Below, in pieces: positions 35,790 to 45,176 of a stretch of 64,000 bases of DNA. A program made the translations under genes and the position numbers. Under the pieces are notes generated by a model that was not told the DNA's origin, did no database searches, and saw nothing but the letters and a program-made list of their open reading frames with translations. This DNA is from an uncultured Prevotella sp. (lineage in GTDB: Bacteria > Bacteroidota > Bacteroidia > Bacteroidales > Bacteroidaceae). The stretch spans positions 1 to 64,000 of the forward strand of contig CADCEF010000022.1 of assembly GCA_902800365.1 (NCBI GenBank), given 5' to 3'. Position 1 is the first letter of the stretch. Each line of letters starts with the position of its first letter.

Positions 35790-38513
35790 TTACTTTATGT
35801 CAATGCGGAGATTATTGCCGTCTACATTTATATCTCGACAGAAGTTGCGCAGAATAGTCACGGCCAGATCATCACGTTCAGCATCGAAGGCATCGCTGCC
35901 GATGGCCTGCTGACTCTTTATGCTCAATTGCAAAGAGTCGTCACGTTCTGTATACGCCAGTGTGAGAACCGTATTAGGGCTGATGACCCTTCCGCCAGAA
36001 CCCAGGATTGCAAGTGATTCGTCTATCACATGAAGCACATTGGTAGTCCTCTGGTGCGACAGGTTGTATTGATGACAGAACTGTTCCATCTGCGACATCA
36101 TGGCAAACCAGTCGAAGTACTCACTCTCAATGATGAATGTCGTCTCATGTATCTGCTGGATGAATTGCTTGGTGCGTTCACGCTGCGGGTTATCGAAGAG
36201 TTGGTCAGGTGTACCGTCCTCGTATACCACACCATCAGCGAAGAAGAGTACTCGGCTACTAACCTGTCGGGCAAAACGCATCTCATGGGTTACCACAAGC
36301 ATCGTCATGCCTTGACGTGCCAAACGTGTCATAACGCCAAGAACCTCGTTCACCATAGTAGGATCAAGGGCCGAAGTGGGTTCATCAAAGAGCAGTATCT
36401 CTGGATCCATGGCCAACGCACGGGCAATGGCTATACGCTGTTTCTGTCCACCAGACAGTTGATCTGGCAAGGCTTCTGCGCGTTCGGCCATTCCAACCAT
36501 CTGCAGCAATTCCAAGGCTCGCTTTTCTGCATCCTCACGGCTCTTACCAAGTAGCTGCATGGGTGCCAGACATAAATTATCAAGCACCGTCATGCCGTTG
36601 AACAGGTTGAACGACTGGAACACCATGCCCATACGGCGACGAAGCAGAGGCACATCGGCATCGGGCGACAATATATCTTGCCCGTTAATAAGAATGCTGC
36701 CACTGGTGGGCTGCTCAAGCAGATTCAGGCATCGCAGGAACGTACTCTTTCCCGTACCCGACGGACCGATAATGGATATTACCTCGCCCTTATGCACATC
36801 AAGGTTAATATCGCGCAGCACATCAAACGAACCATAACTCTTCTTCATGCCAGAGATACGTATGATAGGAGAGTCGGAATCAGAGGATGTGATAGTATGA
36901 GAAGCAGAGGAAACTAAAGTGTGAGATTGTTTGCGGCGAATGAACAGCCATACACATCCACCTATAACAATAAGTATAGCCACAATCCATGCCCATTGGA
37001 TCTCTTCATCAGCAGTAGATGATGGCTGTAAAGGATTGGTTAAGATATCTGCCTCGCCTTTTCGTGTAACCATCACGATGTGTGAATCAATATATCCATC
37101 GGAAAACAGTACCTGTTTCTGTCGCTCCTCAGTACAGCTGATTGAGCCCATAGCCATGTCGGCCTTACCAGTCTGTACAGCAGGTATCTGCGCGGCAAAA
37201 TCCATAACAAGAAACTCCAGTTGCCAATTACGCCGGTTGGCCCACTCTGTCAATAATTCCGGTTCCATACCCGAAGGTTTACCTGAACAGATGAAGTTTA
37301 ACGGTGGCATTACCGGGTTGGTAGCAACTCGCAGAGTGCGCCCCGTACCTTGCTGTTGAGGGAGTGTCATAGCCGTTGGGTCTTCAGACTTCTGCCAACG
37401 ATCGTATATCTTCTGATAGGTTCCATCACGACGTATGTCAGCCAAAAAGCTATTAAAGTCCTGTTGCAACTCAGCATTGCCCAGTTTGAAACAGGCTCCT
37501 ATCGGAATCGGAGCGAGCTCTGAATTAACAGAATCAACCTTTGACATCAGATCTTTACTAAATATCAATGTAAGACTTTCATCGCCTACCACATCAACTT
37601 TGCCATTCTCTAAAGCTGCCAACATATCGGTAAGGGTAGCCATGCGCAATATGTTGGCATCGGGAGCCATATTGGTTACAGCAATATCTTGTATGCTGCC
37701 GATAATTACAGCTACGTTTTTCCCTTTAAGTGCCTTGAATACAGGTGGAACGGTTGATTGAGCGGTAGCATTAGTAGCGTCCGTTTCGTTGGTCGACAGC
37801 AATCCTGCAACTCCAAGCAACGCCAATGCCACAGCAGCAGCGATGGTCTTCATTCGCTTTCGATAAACAAGACTCTGAAGCAACATTCCGATGAGCCACG
37901 CCATTAGGAAATATATTATGGCCGTAACAATGAGTGGGAAGAAGGCATCGAATGTTCGAGAGCGTATCAGGTCGGAAGCTCGCGTCATGTCGGCCACAGC
38001 TATATAACCAACTATACTCGTGCCTTTAAGCAGACTTATCACCTCACCCTGATATACAGGCAACACCGACTTTATTACCTGAGGCATAACAATCCTAAAG
38101 AATGTCTGCCTCTGCGTAAAACCTAATGCCAGTCCTGCCTCGGTCTGGCCTCGGTCTATTCCCTGAATAGCAGTTCGAAGCATCTCACTGATGTAGGCAG
38201 CAGTGTTCATGGCAAAAGTAACAATGGCCACCACTATACCCGTAGCATCTACCGGCGCCATCACCACATAATACATAATCATAAGCAACACCAGCACTGG
38301 TGTGCCACGCATAAGGTCGATATACACCTTGGCAATTTGTCGTAACCATGCTCGGTGGTTCATACGCATCCAGCACACCAGTCCACCCAGCATTGTGCCT
38401 AATAATGCTGCGCAGATTGTGATAATAAGCGTCACCTGCAGACCGTCGAGAATCATTCTATATCGATCCTCGGCTATCAAATTATTATAAAAACTCTCTA
38501 TTATACTATTCAT
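35790..38513 (-). CDS. single-chain polar amino-acid ABC importer (permease, permuted binding domain, ATPase)
   Basis: 907 aa. Residues 1-215: HisM/GlnP-type permease with the EAA loop (EAGLALGF at 125-132). 223-239: another membrane helix. 256-375: the C-terminal half of a family-3 binding protein (LKGKNVAVIIGS through DGTYQKIYDRW). 390-485: the N-terminal half (GRTLRVATNPVMPP through VLFSDGYIDS). 506-525: membrane helix. 550-795: GlnQ-like ATPase (Walker A GPSGTGKS 583-590, LSGGQ, DEPTSALD). 800-907: unassigned tail. A whole importer in one polypeptide, with the binding lobes in swapped order. Confidence 0.88.
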   Translation of the reverse strand: MNSIIESFYNNLIAEDRYRMILDGLQVTLIITICAALLGTMLGGLVCWMRMNHRAWLRQIAKVYIDLMRGTPVLVLLMIMYYVVMAPVDATGIVVAIVTFAMNTAAYISEMLRTAIQGIDRGQTEAGLALGFTQRQTFFRIVMPQVIKSVLPVYQGEVISLLKGTSIVGYIAVADMTRASDLIRSRTFDAFFPLIVTAIIYFLMAWLIGMLLQSLVYRKRMKTIAAAVALALLGVAGLLSTNETDATNATAQSTVPPVFKALKGKNVAVIIGSIQDIAVTNMAPDANILRMATLTDMLAALENGKVDVVGDESLTLIFSKDLMSKVDSVNSELAPIPIGACFKLGNAELQQDFNSFLADIRRDGTYQKIYDRWQKSEDPTAMTLPQQQGTGRTLRVATNPVMPPLNFICSGKPSGMEPELLTEWANRRNWQLEFLVMDFAAQIPAVQTGKADMAMGSISCTEERQKQVLFSDGYIDSHIVMVTRKGEADILTNPLQPSSTADEEIQWAWIVAILIVIGGCVWLFIRRKQSHTLVSSASHTITSSDSDSPIIRISGMKKSYGSFDVLRDINLDVHKGEVISIIGPSGTGKSTFLRCLNLLEQPTSGSILINGQDILSPDADVPLLRRRMGMVFQSFNLFNGMTVLDNLCLAPMQLLGKSREDAEKRALELLQMVGMAERAEALPDQLSGGQKQRIAIARALAMDPEILLFDEPTSALDPTMVNEVLGVMTRLARQGMTMLVVTHEMRFARQVSSRVLFFADGVVYEDGTPDQLFDNPQRERTKQFIQQIHETTFIIESEYFDWFAMMSQMEQFCHQYNLSHQRTTNVLHVIDESLAILGSGGRVISPNTVLTLAYTERDDSLQLSIKSQQAIGSDAFDAERDDLAVTILRNFCRDINVDGNNLRIDIK

Positions 38514-38546
38514 CGTTCCATTTATTTTCCGTTTGTATTTTTCTTA

Positions 38547-38945
38547 CTATGACACCCCTAACAACTCAATCTCAAAGATAAGAGTTGAACCGCCGGGGAT
38601 TCCTGGTTGCGAGAATTTGCCGTACCCCATTTCGGCTGGGATATAGACTTCCCACTTGTCTCCAACATGCATCTGCTGCATGGCAATTATCCATCCCTCA
38701 ATAAGATCGCACAGTCTGCAGGCCAGAGGCACTCCCCCACGACTACTATCAAACTGTTTCCCGTCGATGGTCTTGCCAGTATAATGGGCAGTAATGATAT
38801 TCCTTACTGTAGGATGGGCACTCGTAGCATTACCTTCTGCCAGTACCTTATAATAAATACCCTTTGGAAGAGCCTTTACCCCTTCCTCTTTCGACTTGGC
38901 CTCGAGCCAATCCTTGTTAGCTTGTAAATAATCCTTTTTACTCAT
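38547..38945 (-). CDS. FKBP-type peptidyl-prolyl isomerase
   Basis: 132 aa from ATG 38945. A short helical N-terminus precedes the FKBP domain (AHYTGKTIDGKQFDSS, EGWIIAMQQMHVGDKWEVYIP, GYGKFSQPGIPGGSTLIFEI). No signal peptide, so cytoplasmic. It assists protein folding by proline isomerisation. Promoter element TATATTTG at 38974-38967, divergent from the next gene. Confidence 0.92.
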   Translation of the reverse strand: MSKKDYLQANKDWLEAKSKEEGVKALPKGIYYKVLAEGNATSAHPTVRNIITAHYTGKTIDGKQFDSSRGGVPLACRLCDLIEGWIIAMQQMHVGDKWEVYIPAEMGYGKFSQPGIPGGSTLIFEIELLGVS

Positions 38946-38996
38946 AAACAAATATAAATTTGATTGCAAATATACAAAAAAAAAAGAAATAATGAG

Positions 38997-39004
38997 TACT
39001 TTTG
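38997..39004 (+). promoter_or_regulatory. promoter of the DUF4250 gene
   Basis: TACTTTTG, 17 nt before the ATG at 39021, divergent from the FKBP promoter. Confidence 0.6.
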
Positions 39005-39020
39005 CAAATAAATTTGCAAT

Positions 39021-39221
39021 ATGGAATATTTACCCAAAGACCCGGCGATTCTGGTTTCGAGCGTAAACATGCTACTAAGAGACGAGGAATTTGATACGTT
39101 GGAAGCACTTTGCTATGCTTTCAATAAGGAGCCAAAAGATATAAAAGACTACCTCTATAAAAGAGGATTTGTATGGAGTGAACAACAGAAACAATTCCGT
39201 CCCATCGGCTACGACCAATGA
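39021..39221 (+). CDS. DUF4250 protein
   Basis: 66 aa. Starts MEYLPKDPAILVSSVNMLLRD, the family hallmark (LPKDPxILxSxxNxxLRD), and has a short helical body ending GFVWSEQQKQF. Function unknown; a small cytoplasmic protein widespread in gut bacteria. Its stop overlaps the start of the next gene (ATGA), so the two are coupled. Confidence 0.85.
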   Translation: MEYLPKDPAILVSSVNMLLRDEEFDTLEALCYAFNKEPKDIKDYLYKRGFVWSEQQKQFRPIGYDQ

Positions 39222-39472
39222 TTACGAAGCATAGTATAGAGACTGCATATAGTTTTCTGCATCAGAAGCGGAACGTATATATCCATTCTTCTCTCGATTG
39301 GCAGAAGGACGATATAGAGTATGCCATCAGCTGCTATGTGGACGATATGAGTAAAGAGCTATACGAATCCATATCCGACGGCAGAGCTGACTTTCTTAGA
39401 GACCACAAACGGTTTGGTGACGATATCACACAGGCAGTAGAAAGATTAGAGACTTACCTAACTAAAGTGTAA
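39218..39472 (+). CDS. hypothetical protein coupled to the DUF4250 gene
   Basis: 84 aa, no signal or membrane segment, helical, with Trp/Tyr residues in the middle (LDWQKDDIEYAISCYVDD) and a charged C-terminal helix. Overlaps the DUF4250 gene by 4 nt upstream and the bcp gene by 11 nt at its convergent 3' end. No family recognised. Confidence 0.7.
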   Translation: MITKHSIETAYSFLHQKRNVYIHSSLDWQKDDIEYAISCYVDDMSKELYESISDGRADFLRDHKRFGDDITQAVERLETYLTKV

Positions 39473-39914
39473 GTATCTGATCGGCGTGTTCTTTGGTTTT
39501 AACCTGCTTGCCTACGAAGATCTTTTCAATGATGCCATCTTCGTTTATGACGAAGGTTGTGCGGATAGTGCCCATAGTTTTCTTGCCGTACATCGACTTC
39601 TCACCCCATGCACCCATAGCCTCTAGCAAAGTATGGTCTACATCGGCAATCAGAGGGAAAGGCAGCTCGTGTTTTTCCTTGAACTTCACGTGTGATGCGG
39701 CAGAATCCTTACTAACACCTACCACCTCATAGCCAGCTCCCTGCAATTCGTTGTAACGGTCACGCAGACTGCAAGCCTCGGCAGTACAGCCACTGGTATT
39801 GTCCTTTGGATAAAAATACAACACCAGCTTACGTCCCTTAAAATCACTCAGACGTATATCACGTCCCTGCTCGTCCTTGCCCAGAATCTCAGGCGCCTTG
39901 TCTCCAATATTCAT
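39462..39914 (-). CDS. bcp: thioredoxin-dependent peroxiredoxin (BCP/PrxQ)
   Basis: 150 aa. Reduces peroxides with thioredoxin. The peroxidatic Cys lies in DNTSGCTAEACSLRD, with the second Cys five residues later, the PrxQ pattern. FYPKDNTSGC and the C-terminal domain are intact. Confidence 0.95.
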   Translation of the reverse strand: MNIGDKAPEILGKDEQGRDIRLSDFKGRKLVLYFYPKDNTSGCTAEACSLRDRYNELQGAGYEVVGVSKDSAASHVKFKEKHELPFPLIADVDHTLLEAMGAWGEKSMYGKKTMGTIRTTFVINEDGIIEKIFVGKQVKTKEHADQILTL

Positions 39915-39929
39915 ACCAATATCATATTA

Positions 39930-41000
39930 TTATTTATATTCTTTGGCCTTACGCTTGCCACGCAAAACAGCAAGAGCATTAAGTGCCAGAGCCTCCATCT
40001 CATCCTCACCTGGGAAACAGCGAATAGGAGCAAGGAACCCCACCCTCTTACGGATGCGGCTTACCACATATTCGCTACGTGCCAAACCACCTGTAAGCAG
40101 TATGGCATCAATCTGTCCGCAGAGCACGGCCGACTCCGATGCGATGGTCTTTGCCACATGGTATATCATAGCATCGAGAATCAATCGGGCATGCTCATCG
40201 CCATAATCCTCTATGCGACGGATAATCTCCTTCACATCATTAGTACCAAGATGAGCATTAAGTCCTGCCTTACCGGCAATGCGCTTAAGCAACTGCTTCT
40301 CGTTATACTTTCCACTGAAACAGAGACGAATCAAGTCGGCTGCAGGTAATGAGCCTGCACGTTCCGGCGAGAAAGGCCCCTCACCGTCAAGAGCGTTGTT
40401 TGCATCAACAGCACGTCCCTTTTCGTGTGCAGCAACTGAAATACCTCCACCCATATGGCAGATAATAAGATTCAGATCCTCGTACTCTTTACCTATCTCA
40501 GCTGCATAACGGCGGGCTATGGCTCGCTGGTTCAAGGCATGCCAGATACAGATACGGTTCATCAGTGGCGAACCTGATATGCGGGCATAGTCATTAAGCT
40601 CGTCAACAACACCTGGGTCGGCTATAAATGAACGGCATCCAGGAATGGTGGCGGCTATCTCATGGGCTATCAGGCACCCCAGATTACAGGCATGGTTATG
40701 CAAAGCGATACCGCTGTGGGTATCACGAATCATCAGGTCGTTAATCTCATACACACCACCCTCAAGAGGCTTTACCAGTCCGCCTCGACCTATCACGGCA
40801 TCGAAATCCACAGGTATATCAGCCTTCTGCAACTCATCGAGCACTAACTGGCGACGATAATCCTGCTGTTCGATAACATCATCGAAGCCAGCAAGGTCAT
40901 CGGGCGAGTGTACGATATTACGGACGAGAACGGATGTTTCGTCATCGAACACGGCCATTTTAGTAGAAGTAGAGCCTGGGTTGATAACAAGTATCTTCAT
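39930..41000 (-). CDS. buk: butyrate kinase
   Basis: 356 aa acetokinase-family enzyme converting butyryl phosphate and ADP to butyrate and ATP. The phosphate loop INPGSTSTKMAVFDD is at the start and the C-terminal domain carries LTGGLARSEYVV. It overlaps ptb by 4 nt, forming the classic ptb-buk pair. Branched-chain acyl phosphates are possible substrates as well. Confidence 0.93.
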   Translation of the reverse strand: MKILVINPGSTSTKMAVFDDETSVLVRNIVHSPDDLAGFDDVIEQQDYRRQLVLDELQKADIPVDFDAVIGRGGLVKPLEGGVYEINDLMIRDTHSGIALHNHACNLGCLIAHEIAATIPGCRSFIADPGVVDELNDYARISGSPLMNRICIWHALNQRAIARRYAAEIGKEYEDLNLIICHMGGGISVAAHEKGRAVDANNALDGEGPFSPERAGSLPAADLIRLCFSGKYNEKQLLKRIAGKAGLNAHLGTNDVKEIIRRIEDYGDEHARLILDAMIYHVAKTIASESAVLCGQIDAILLTGGLARSEYVVSRIRKRVGFLAPIRCFPGEDEMEALALNALAVLRGKRKAKEYK

Positions 41001-41833
41001 ATAGCAGCCAGAGCCAGAGAGTAATACTTAGAGTCAGGACTGTCGGCACGCGAAGGCAGCACACAACAGCACTGGGTGCCCTGAAGCACACCTGCAGTCT
41101 TGGCATAGCCAAATAATGTCAGGGTTTTATAGAACACGTTACCTGCCACTATGTCTGGGAAGATAAGTGCATCGGCTTGTCCGTCGATAACGCTGTGGAT
41201 ACCCTTTTCACGAAGGCTGACACTATCGAGCGAGGTCTTGAGGTCAAGCGGACCATCGATAATACAGCGACCGAACTTGCCTGTCTGTGCCTCAGCAATA
41301 ATTTCAAGATAATCCACGGTATAAGGGAACGTCTTGGCACTAACCTTCTCAGCACAATGAATCAACGAAATGCGTGGTTCATCAATGCCAAGAGCATGGC
41401 AGATATAGTTTACATAATGAATCTGCTGGCGACGCTGAGCCTCGGTAGGTACAGGTATAACAGCTGCATCAGTGAAGAATAGCAGCTTCTCGTACTTGGG
41501 TATCTCGGCCATTGCCACGTGGGTGAGTACATGGCCTGGACGCATAATTCCATTTTCCTTATCTAATATAGCGCGTAGCAACACATCGGTATTGATAAGC
41601 CCCTTCATCAGGATGTCGGCCTCACCATTCTTACATAATGCAACAGCACGGCGGGCACACTCTTCCTTATCGTCGCCATCAACATATACAGGCTCGATAA
41701 ATCCCATCTCCTTACCCTTTTCAACAGCATATCTGGTCGAAGCATCGTTAGCGCAAACCACCGCTACTCGCTTACGGTCTCCCCTCTGTTGCAGGAAGAC
41801 AATCATATCATTCAGATTCCTAATTGATTGCAT
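40997..41833 (-). CDS. ptb: phosphate butyryltransferase
   Basis: 278 aa of the phosphotransacetylase/phosphate butyryltransferase family. Converts butyryl-CoA and phosphate to butyryl phosphate, used by Buk. Family stretches ILMKGLINTDVLLRA and VLTHVAMAEIPKY are present. First gene of the ptb-buk unit; its promoter overlaps that of the divergent GH95 gene. Confidence 0.92.
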   Translation of the reverse strand: MQSIRNLNDMIVFLQQRGDRKRVAVVCANDASTRYAVEKGKEMGFIEPVYVDGDDKEECARRAVALCKNGEADILMKGLINTDVLLRAILDKENGIMRPGHVLTHVAMAEIPKYEKLLFFTDAAVIPVPTEAQRRQQIHYVNYICHALGIDEPRISLIHCAEKVSAKTFPYTVDYLEIIAEAQTGKFGRCIIDGPLDLKTSLDSVSLREKGIHSVIDGQADALIFPDIVAGNVFYKTLTLFGYAKTAGVLQGTQCCCVLPSRADSPDSKYYSLALAAI

Positions 41834-41864
41834 AGGTCATTCATTTTTTTATTGTTTTATGCCG

Positions 41865-41896
41865 CAAATATACAAACTTTTTCGTATCTTTGCAAA
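41865..41896 (-). promoter_or_regulatory. ptb promoter, overlapping the GH95 promoter
   Basis: On the minus strand TTTG (41896-41893), 20 nt, TATATTTG (41872-41865): a full consensus. The plus-strand element TATCTTTG of the GH95 gene (41885-41892) lies inside the spacer, so the two promoters compete for the same DNA. Confidence 0.75.
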
Positions 41897-41910
41897 CAGA
41901 AACCGATAAA

Positions 41911-44298
41911 ATGATAAAAATTATGAGGAATTACCTACTATTATCAGCTTTGCTATGTCAGATGGCAATGGCACAGGAACAGGCGCCAATGGTGCTACAA
42001 TATGACAAGCCTGCCACTTATTTCGAAGAATCGCTACCTATCGGAAACGGTAAGCTGGGAGCGCTCGTATATGGCGGAACTGATGATAATATTATCTATC
42101 TTAACGACATCACGCTGTGGACAGGAAAACCTGTCGACCGCAATCTTGATGCCGATGCCCACAAATGGATACCTGCTATTCGCGAAGCACTGTTCAACGA
42201 AGATTATAAGTTGGCCGACTCACTTCAGTTGCACGTTCAGGGGCCTAACTCACAGTACTATCAGCCACTTGGCACTCTACATATCAAGGACTTAGGAATT
42301 GGTGAGATTACCAAATACCAGCGAACACTCGATATCGACTCTGCTATAGTACGTGACAGCTATAAACGAAACGGCAAACTGATAACAAGAGAGTACTTCG
42401 CATCTAACCCCGACAAGTTGATTGCCATCCGTTTGCGTGGCGACATCAACTGTCAGATAGCTCTTACAGCCCAGGTGCCTCATCAGGTTAAAAGCACACT
42501 GGGACAGCTAACCATGACCGGACATGCCACAGGCAATCCACAGGAGAGCACTCACTTCTGTACTATGATAAGTGTAAAGACCGATGGTGAAATGGCAGCC
42601 AGCGACTCCTCGCTTACCATCAGCAAGGCAAAAGAGGCTATTATCTACATCGTCAACGAGACCAGCTTTAACGGTTTCAACAAGCATCCTGTTCGCGAGG
42701 GCGCCAACTATCTGGAAGCTGTAACCAACGATATGTGGCACACACAGAACATGACGTACGAAGAGTTCTATGCCCGCCATCTGGCTGACTACAAGTCAAT
42801 CTACGATCGTGTAAAGATTTGTCTGAACAAGGAGGGCCGCAATCCTAACGACCTGCCAGGAGCCAAGGAACGCAGACTTACCGACCAGCTGCTGCTCGAC
42901 TATACCAACGGCAACGACCAGACACCATATCTTGAGGAGCTGTACTTCCAGTTCGGACGCTACTTGCTCATATCATCATCACGCACCAAGAATGTTCCAG
43001 CCAATCTGCAGGGTCTTTGGGCGCCTCAGCTTTGGTCGCCATGGCGTGGAAACTATACTGTAAACATCAATCTTGAAGAGAACTACTGGCCTGCATTCGT
43101 AGCTAATATGGCTGAGATGGCAGAGCCTCTCGACGGATTCATTGCAGGTCTTGCTGCCAATGGAAAGTACACCGCAAAGAACTATTATAACATTACCGAA
43201 GGATGGTGCTCAAGCCACAACAGCGACATCTGGGCAATGACCAATCCTGTGGGCGAGAAGAACGAGAGTCCAGAGTGGTCAAACTGGAACCTTGGTGGAG
43301 CATGGCTTGTAAACACACTTTGGGAGCGCTATCAGTTCACTCAGGACAAGGAGTATCTTAAGAATACTGCTTATCCACTGATGAAGGGCGCAGCCCAGTT
43401 CTGTCTGCGTTGGCTCATCGATAACCCCAAACAGCCTGGCGAGTTGATTACAGCCCCAAGTACATCGCCAGAGAACGAGTATAAGACAGACAAGGGCTAT
43501 CACGGCACAACGTGCTATGGCGGTACTGCCGACCTTGCTATCATCCGCGAACTGTTTATCAACACCATCGCTGCTGGTAAGATTCTCGGACAGAAGAATA
43601 AAGAGATGGAGCAGGCATTGGCTAAGCTACATCCATATACAATCGGACACATGGGCGACCTGAACGAGTGGTACTACGACTGGGACGACTGGGATTTCCA
43701 GCATCGCCACCAGAGTCACCTCATCGGGCTCTATCCTGGCAATCATCTTACTGATGCCACCTTGCAAAAGGCTGCAGAACGTTCTTTGGAGATAAAGGGC
43801 GACAAGACCACAGGCTGGAGCACAGGTTGGCGTATAAACCTCTGGGCTCGTCTGCATAACCCCAAGCAGGCTTATCATATCTACCAGAAACTGCTCACGC
43901 CTATCGCTCCTCGCGGTTCAAAGAAACACAACTGGAAGGAGTGGCACAAGGGAGGCGGCACATATCCAAACCTGTTTGATGCTCACCCGCCATTCCAGAT
44001 CGACGGAAACTTTGGTGGCACAGCTGGTGTGTGCGAGATGCTGATGCAGTCGACATTAAAGAACAATCAGGCTGTTATAGAGCTTATGCCAGCAGTACCT
44101 GAGGCGTGGAAAGAGGGCCACGTGAGCGGACTTTGTGCTCGTGGCGGATACGAGGTAAGCTTTGAATGGAAAGATGGTTATGTGCGCAATTGTACCATCA
44201 AAGCCAAGAAGGCAGGAACCATCACCCTATTATATAATGGTCAGCAGAAGACTGTAAAGTTCAAGGCAGGACAAACTCAGAACATTAAAACATGGTAA
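41911..44298 (+). CDS. GH95 alpha-L-fucosidase/galactosidase, secreted
   Basis: 795 aa from ATG 41911; the longer frame would begin inside the promoter. Signal peptide ending MAMAQ. The N-terminal domain starts with the family pattern YFEESLPIGNGKLGALVYGG; the catalytic barrel carries SSHNSDIWAMTNPVG and HRHQSHLIGLYPGNHL. GH95 removes terminal fucose (or L-galactose) from host or plant glycans, most likely in the periplasm or at the surface. Its last codons overlap the start of an AraC-type regulator gene. Confidence 0.92.
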   Translation: MIKIMRNYLLLSALLCQMAMAQEQAPMVLQYDKPATYFEESLPIGNGKLGALVYGGTDDNIIYLNDITLWTGKPVDRNLDADAHKWIPAIREALFNEDYKLADSLQLHVQGPNSQYYQPLGTLHIKDLGIGEITKYQRTLDIDSAIVRDSYKRNGKLITREYFASNPDKLIAIRLRGDINCQIALTAQVPHQVKSTLGQLTMTGHATGNPQESTHFCTMISVKTDGEMAASDSSLTISKAKEAIIYIVNETSFNGFNKHPVREGANYLEAVTNDMWHTQNMTYEEFYARHLADYKSIYDRVKICLNKEGRNPNDLPGAKERRLTDQLLLDYTNGNDQTPYLEELYFQFGRYLLISSSRTKNVPANLQGLWAPQLWSPWRGNYTVNINLEENYWPAFVANMAEMAEPLDGFIAGLAANGKYTAKNYYNITEGWCSSHNSDIWAMTNPVGEKNESPEWSNWNLGGAWLVNTLWERYQFTQDKEYLKNTAYPLMKGAAQFCLRWLIDNPKQPGELITAPSTSPENEYKTDKGYHGTTCYGGTADLAIIRELFINTIAAGKILGQKNKEMEQALAKLHPYTIGHMGDLNEWYYDWDDWDFQHRHQSHLIGLYPGNHLTDATLQKAAERSLEIKGDKTTGWSTGWRINLWARLHNPKQAYHIYQKLLTPIAPRGSKKHNWKEWHKGGGTYPNLFDAHPPFQIDGNFGGTAGVCEMLMQSTLKNNQAVIELMPAVPEAWKEGHVSGLCARGGYEVSFEWKDGYVRNCTIKAKKAGTITLLYNGQQKTVKFKAGQTQNIKTW

Positions 44299-45176
44299 AG
44301 AAACAAAAGACATTGATACTCGATTCCGACCTTTCCAAGGCACAGGCTTGGGAAGGCTCGGTATCGCTCGATAACGATCTGATGTTGTCAGACTGTATCA
44401 ACAAGGCCCCCATGCCCAAAGACCCACGAAAGATGACATTCATCCTGATAGGTCTCTGCACAAAGGGTCAGCTGAGATACCGTATAGACGGCAAAGAACA
44501 GGTGATAAACGAAGGTGACATACTGATAGTCAGCGAGCATCAGGTGATAGACGGCTACAAGCTATCGCCAACGATGGAGGGACTGTGTATCATGATGAGC
44601 GTCAATTTCTTCCACGAGATTATCAAGTCTGTTCACGATGTAAGTTCGCTCTTTGTCTTTGCCCGAACCCAACCTGTTTTGAAACTTGAGCAGAGAGAGT
44701 GTGATGCGTTTAAAGAGTTCTTCTATGTCATCAAGAAAAAGATAACCGACACGAACAATTTCTTCAGAAAGGACCTGATTCGCACGTTGCTGTTGGCTAT
44801 GTTCTACGATGTTGGCAACATCATCTATAGAGTAAGGAACTTTGGCGAGGTTCAGGTTCCTTCAGAAAAACTGTTTACCCGATTCCTGCGATTGGTACAG
44901 ACAAACTGCAAGCGCGAACGTCGCGTTAGTTGGTATGCCCGGCAACTTTGCATCTCGCCCAAGTATCTGTCGCTGGTGGTAAAGCGCATCAGCGGACGTA
45001 CGGCCCTTGAATGGATTGAGAACTACGTCACGATGGAGTTACGAGTGGCACTTAAGAACTCAACAAGGTCGATTAAGGAGATTGCTGAGGACATGAACTT
45101 CCCCAACCAGAGTTTCTTAGGTAAATACTTTAAGGAACATGTGGGCATGACACCCTCAGAATACAGGAAATCATAG
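44292..45176 (+). CDS. AraC-family transcriptional regulator
   Basis: 294 aa. N-terminal cupin-like sensor domain (RYRIDGKEQVINEGDILIVS) and C-terminal double HTH (ISPKYLSLVVKRISGRTALEWI; ending KEHVGMTPSEYRKS). It overlaps the GH95 gene by 7 nt, so it is translationally coupled and probably senses a product of that glycan. It lacks a membrane segment, unlike the TPR regulator at 22488. Ends 6 nt into the convergent DUF3109 gene. Confidence 0.9.
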   Translation: MVKKQKTLILDSDLSKAQAWEGSVSLDNDLMLSDCINKAPMPKDPRKMTFILIGLCTKGQLRYRIDGKEQVINEGDILIVSEHQVIDGYKLSPTMEGLCIMMSVNFFHEIIKSVHDVSSLFVFARTQPVLKLEQRECDAFKEFFYVIKKKITDTNNFFRKDLIRTLLLAMFYDVGNIIYRVRNFGEVQVPSEKLFTRFLRLVQTNCKRERRVSWYARQLCISPKYLSLVVKRISGRTALEWIENYVTMELRVALKNSTRSIKEIAEDMNFPNQSFLGKYFKEHVGMTPSEYRKS

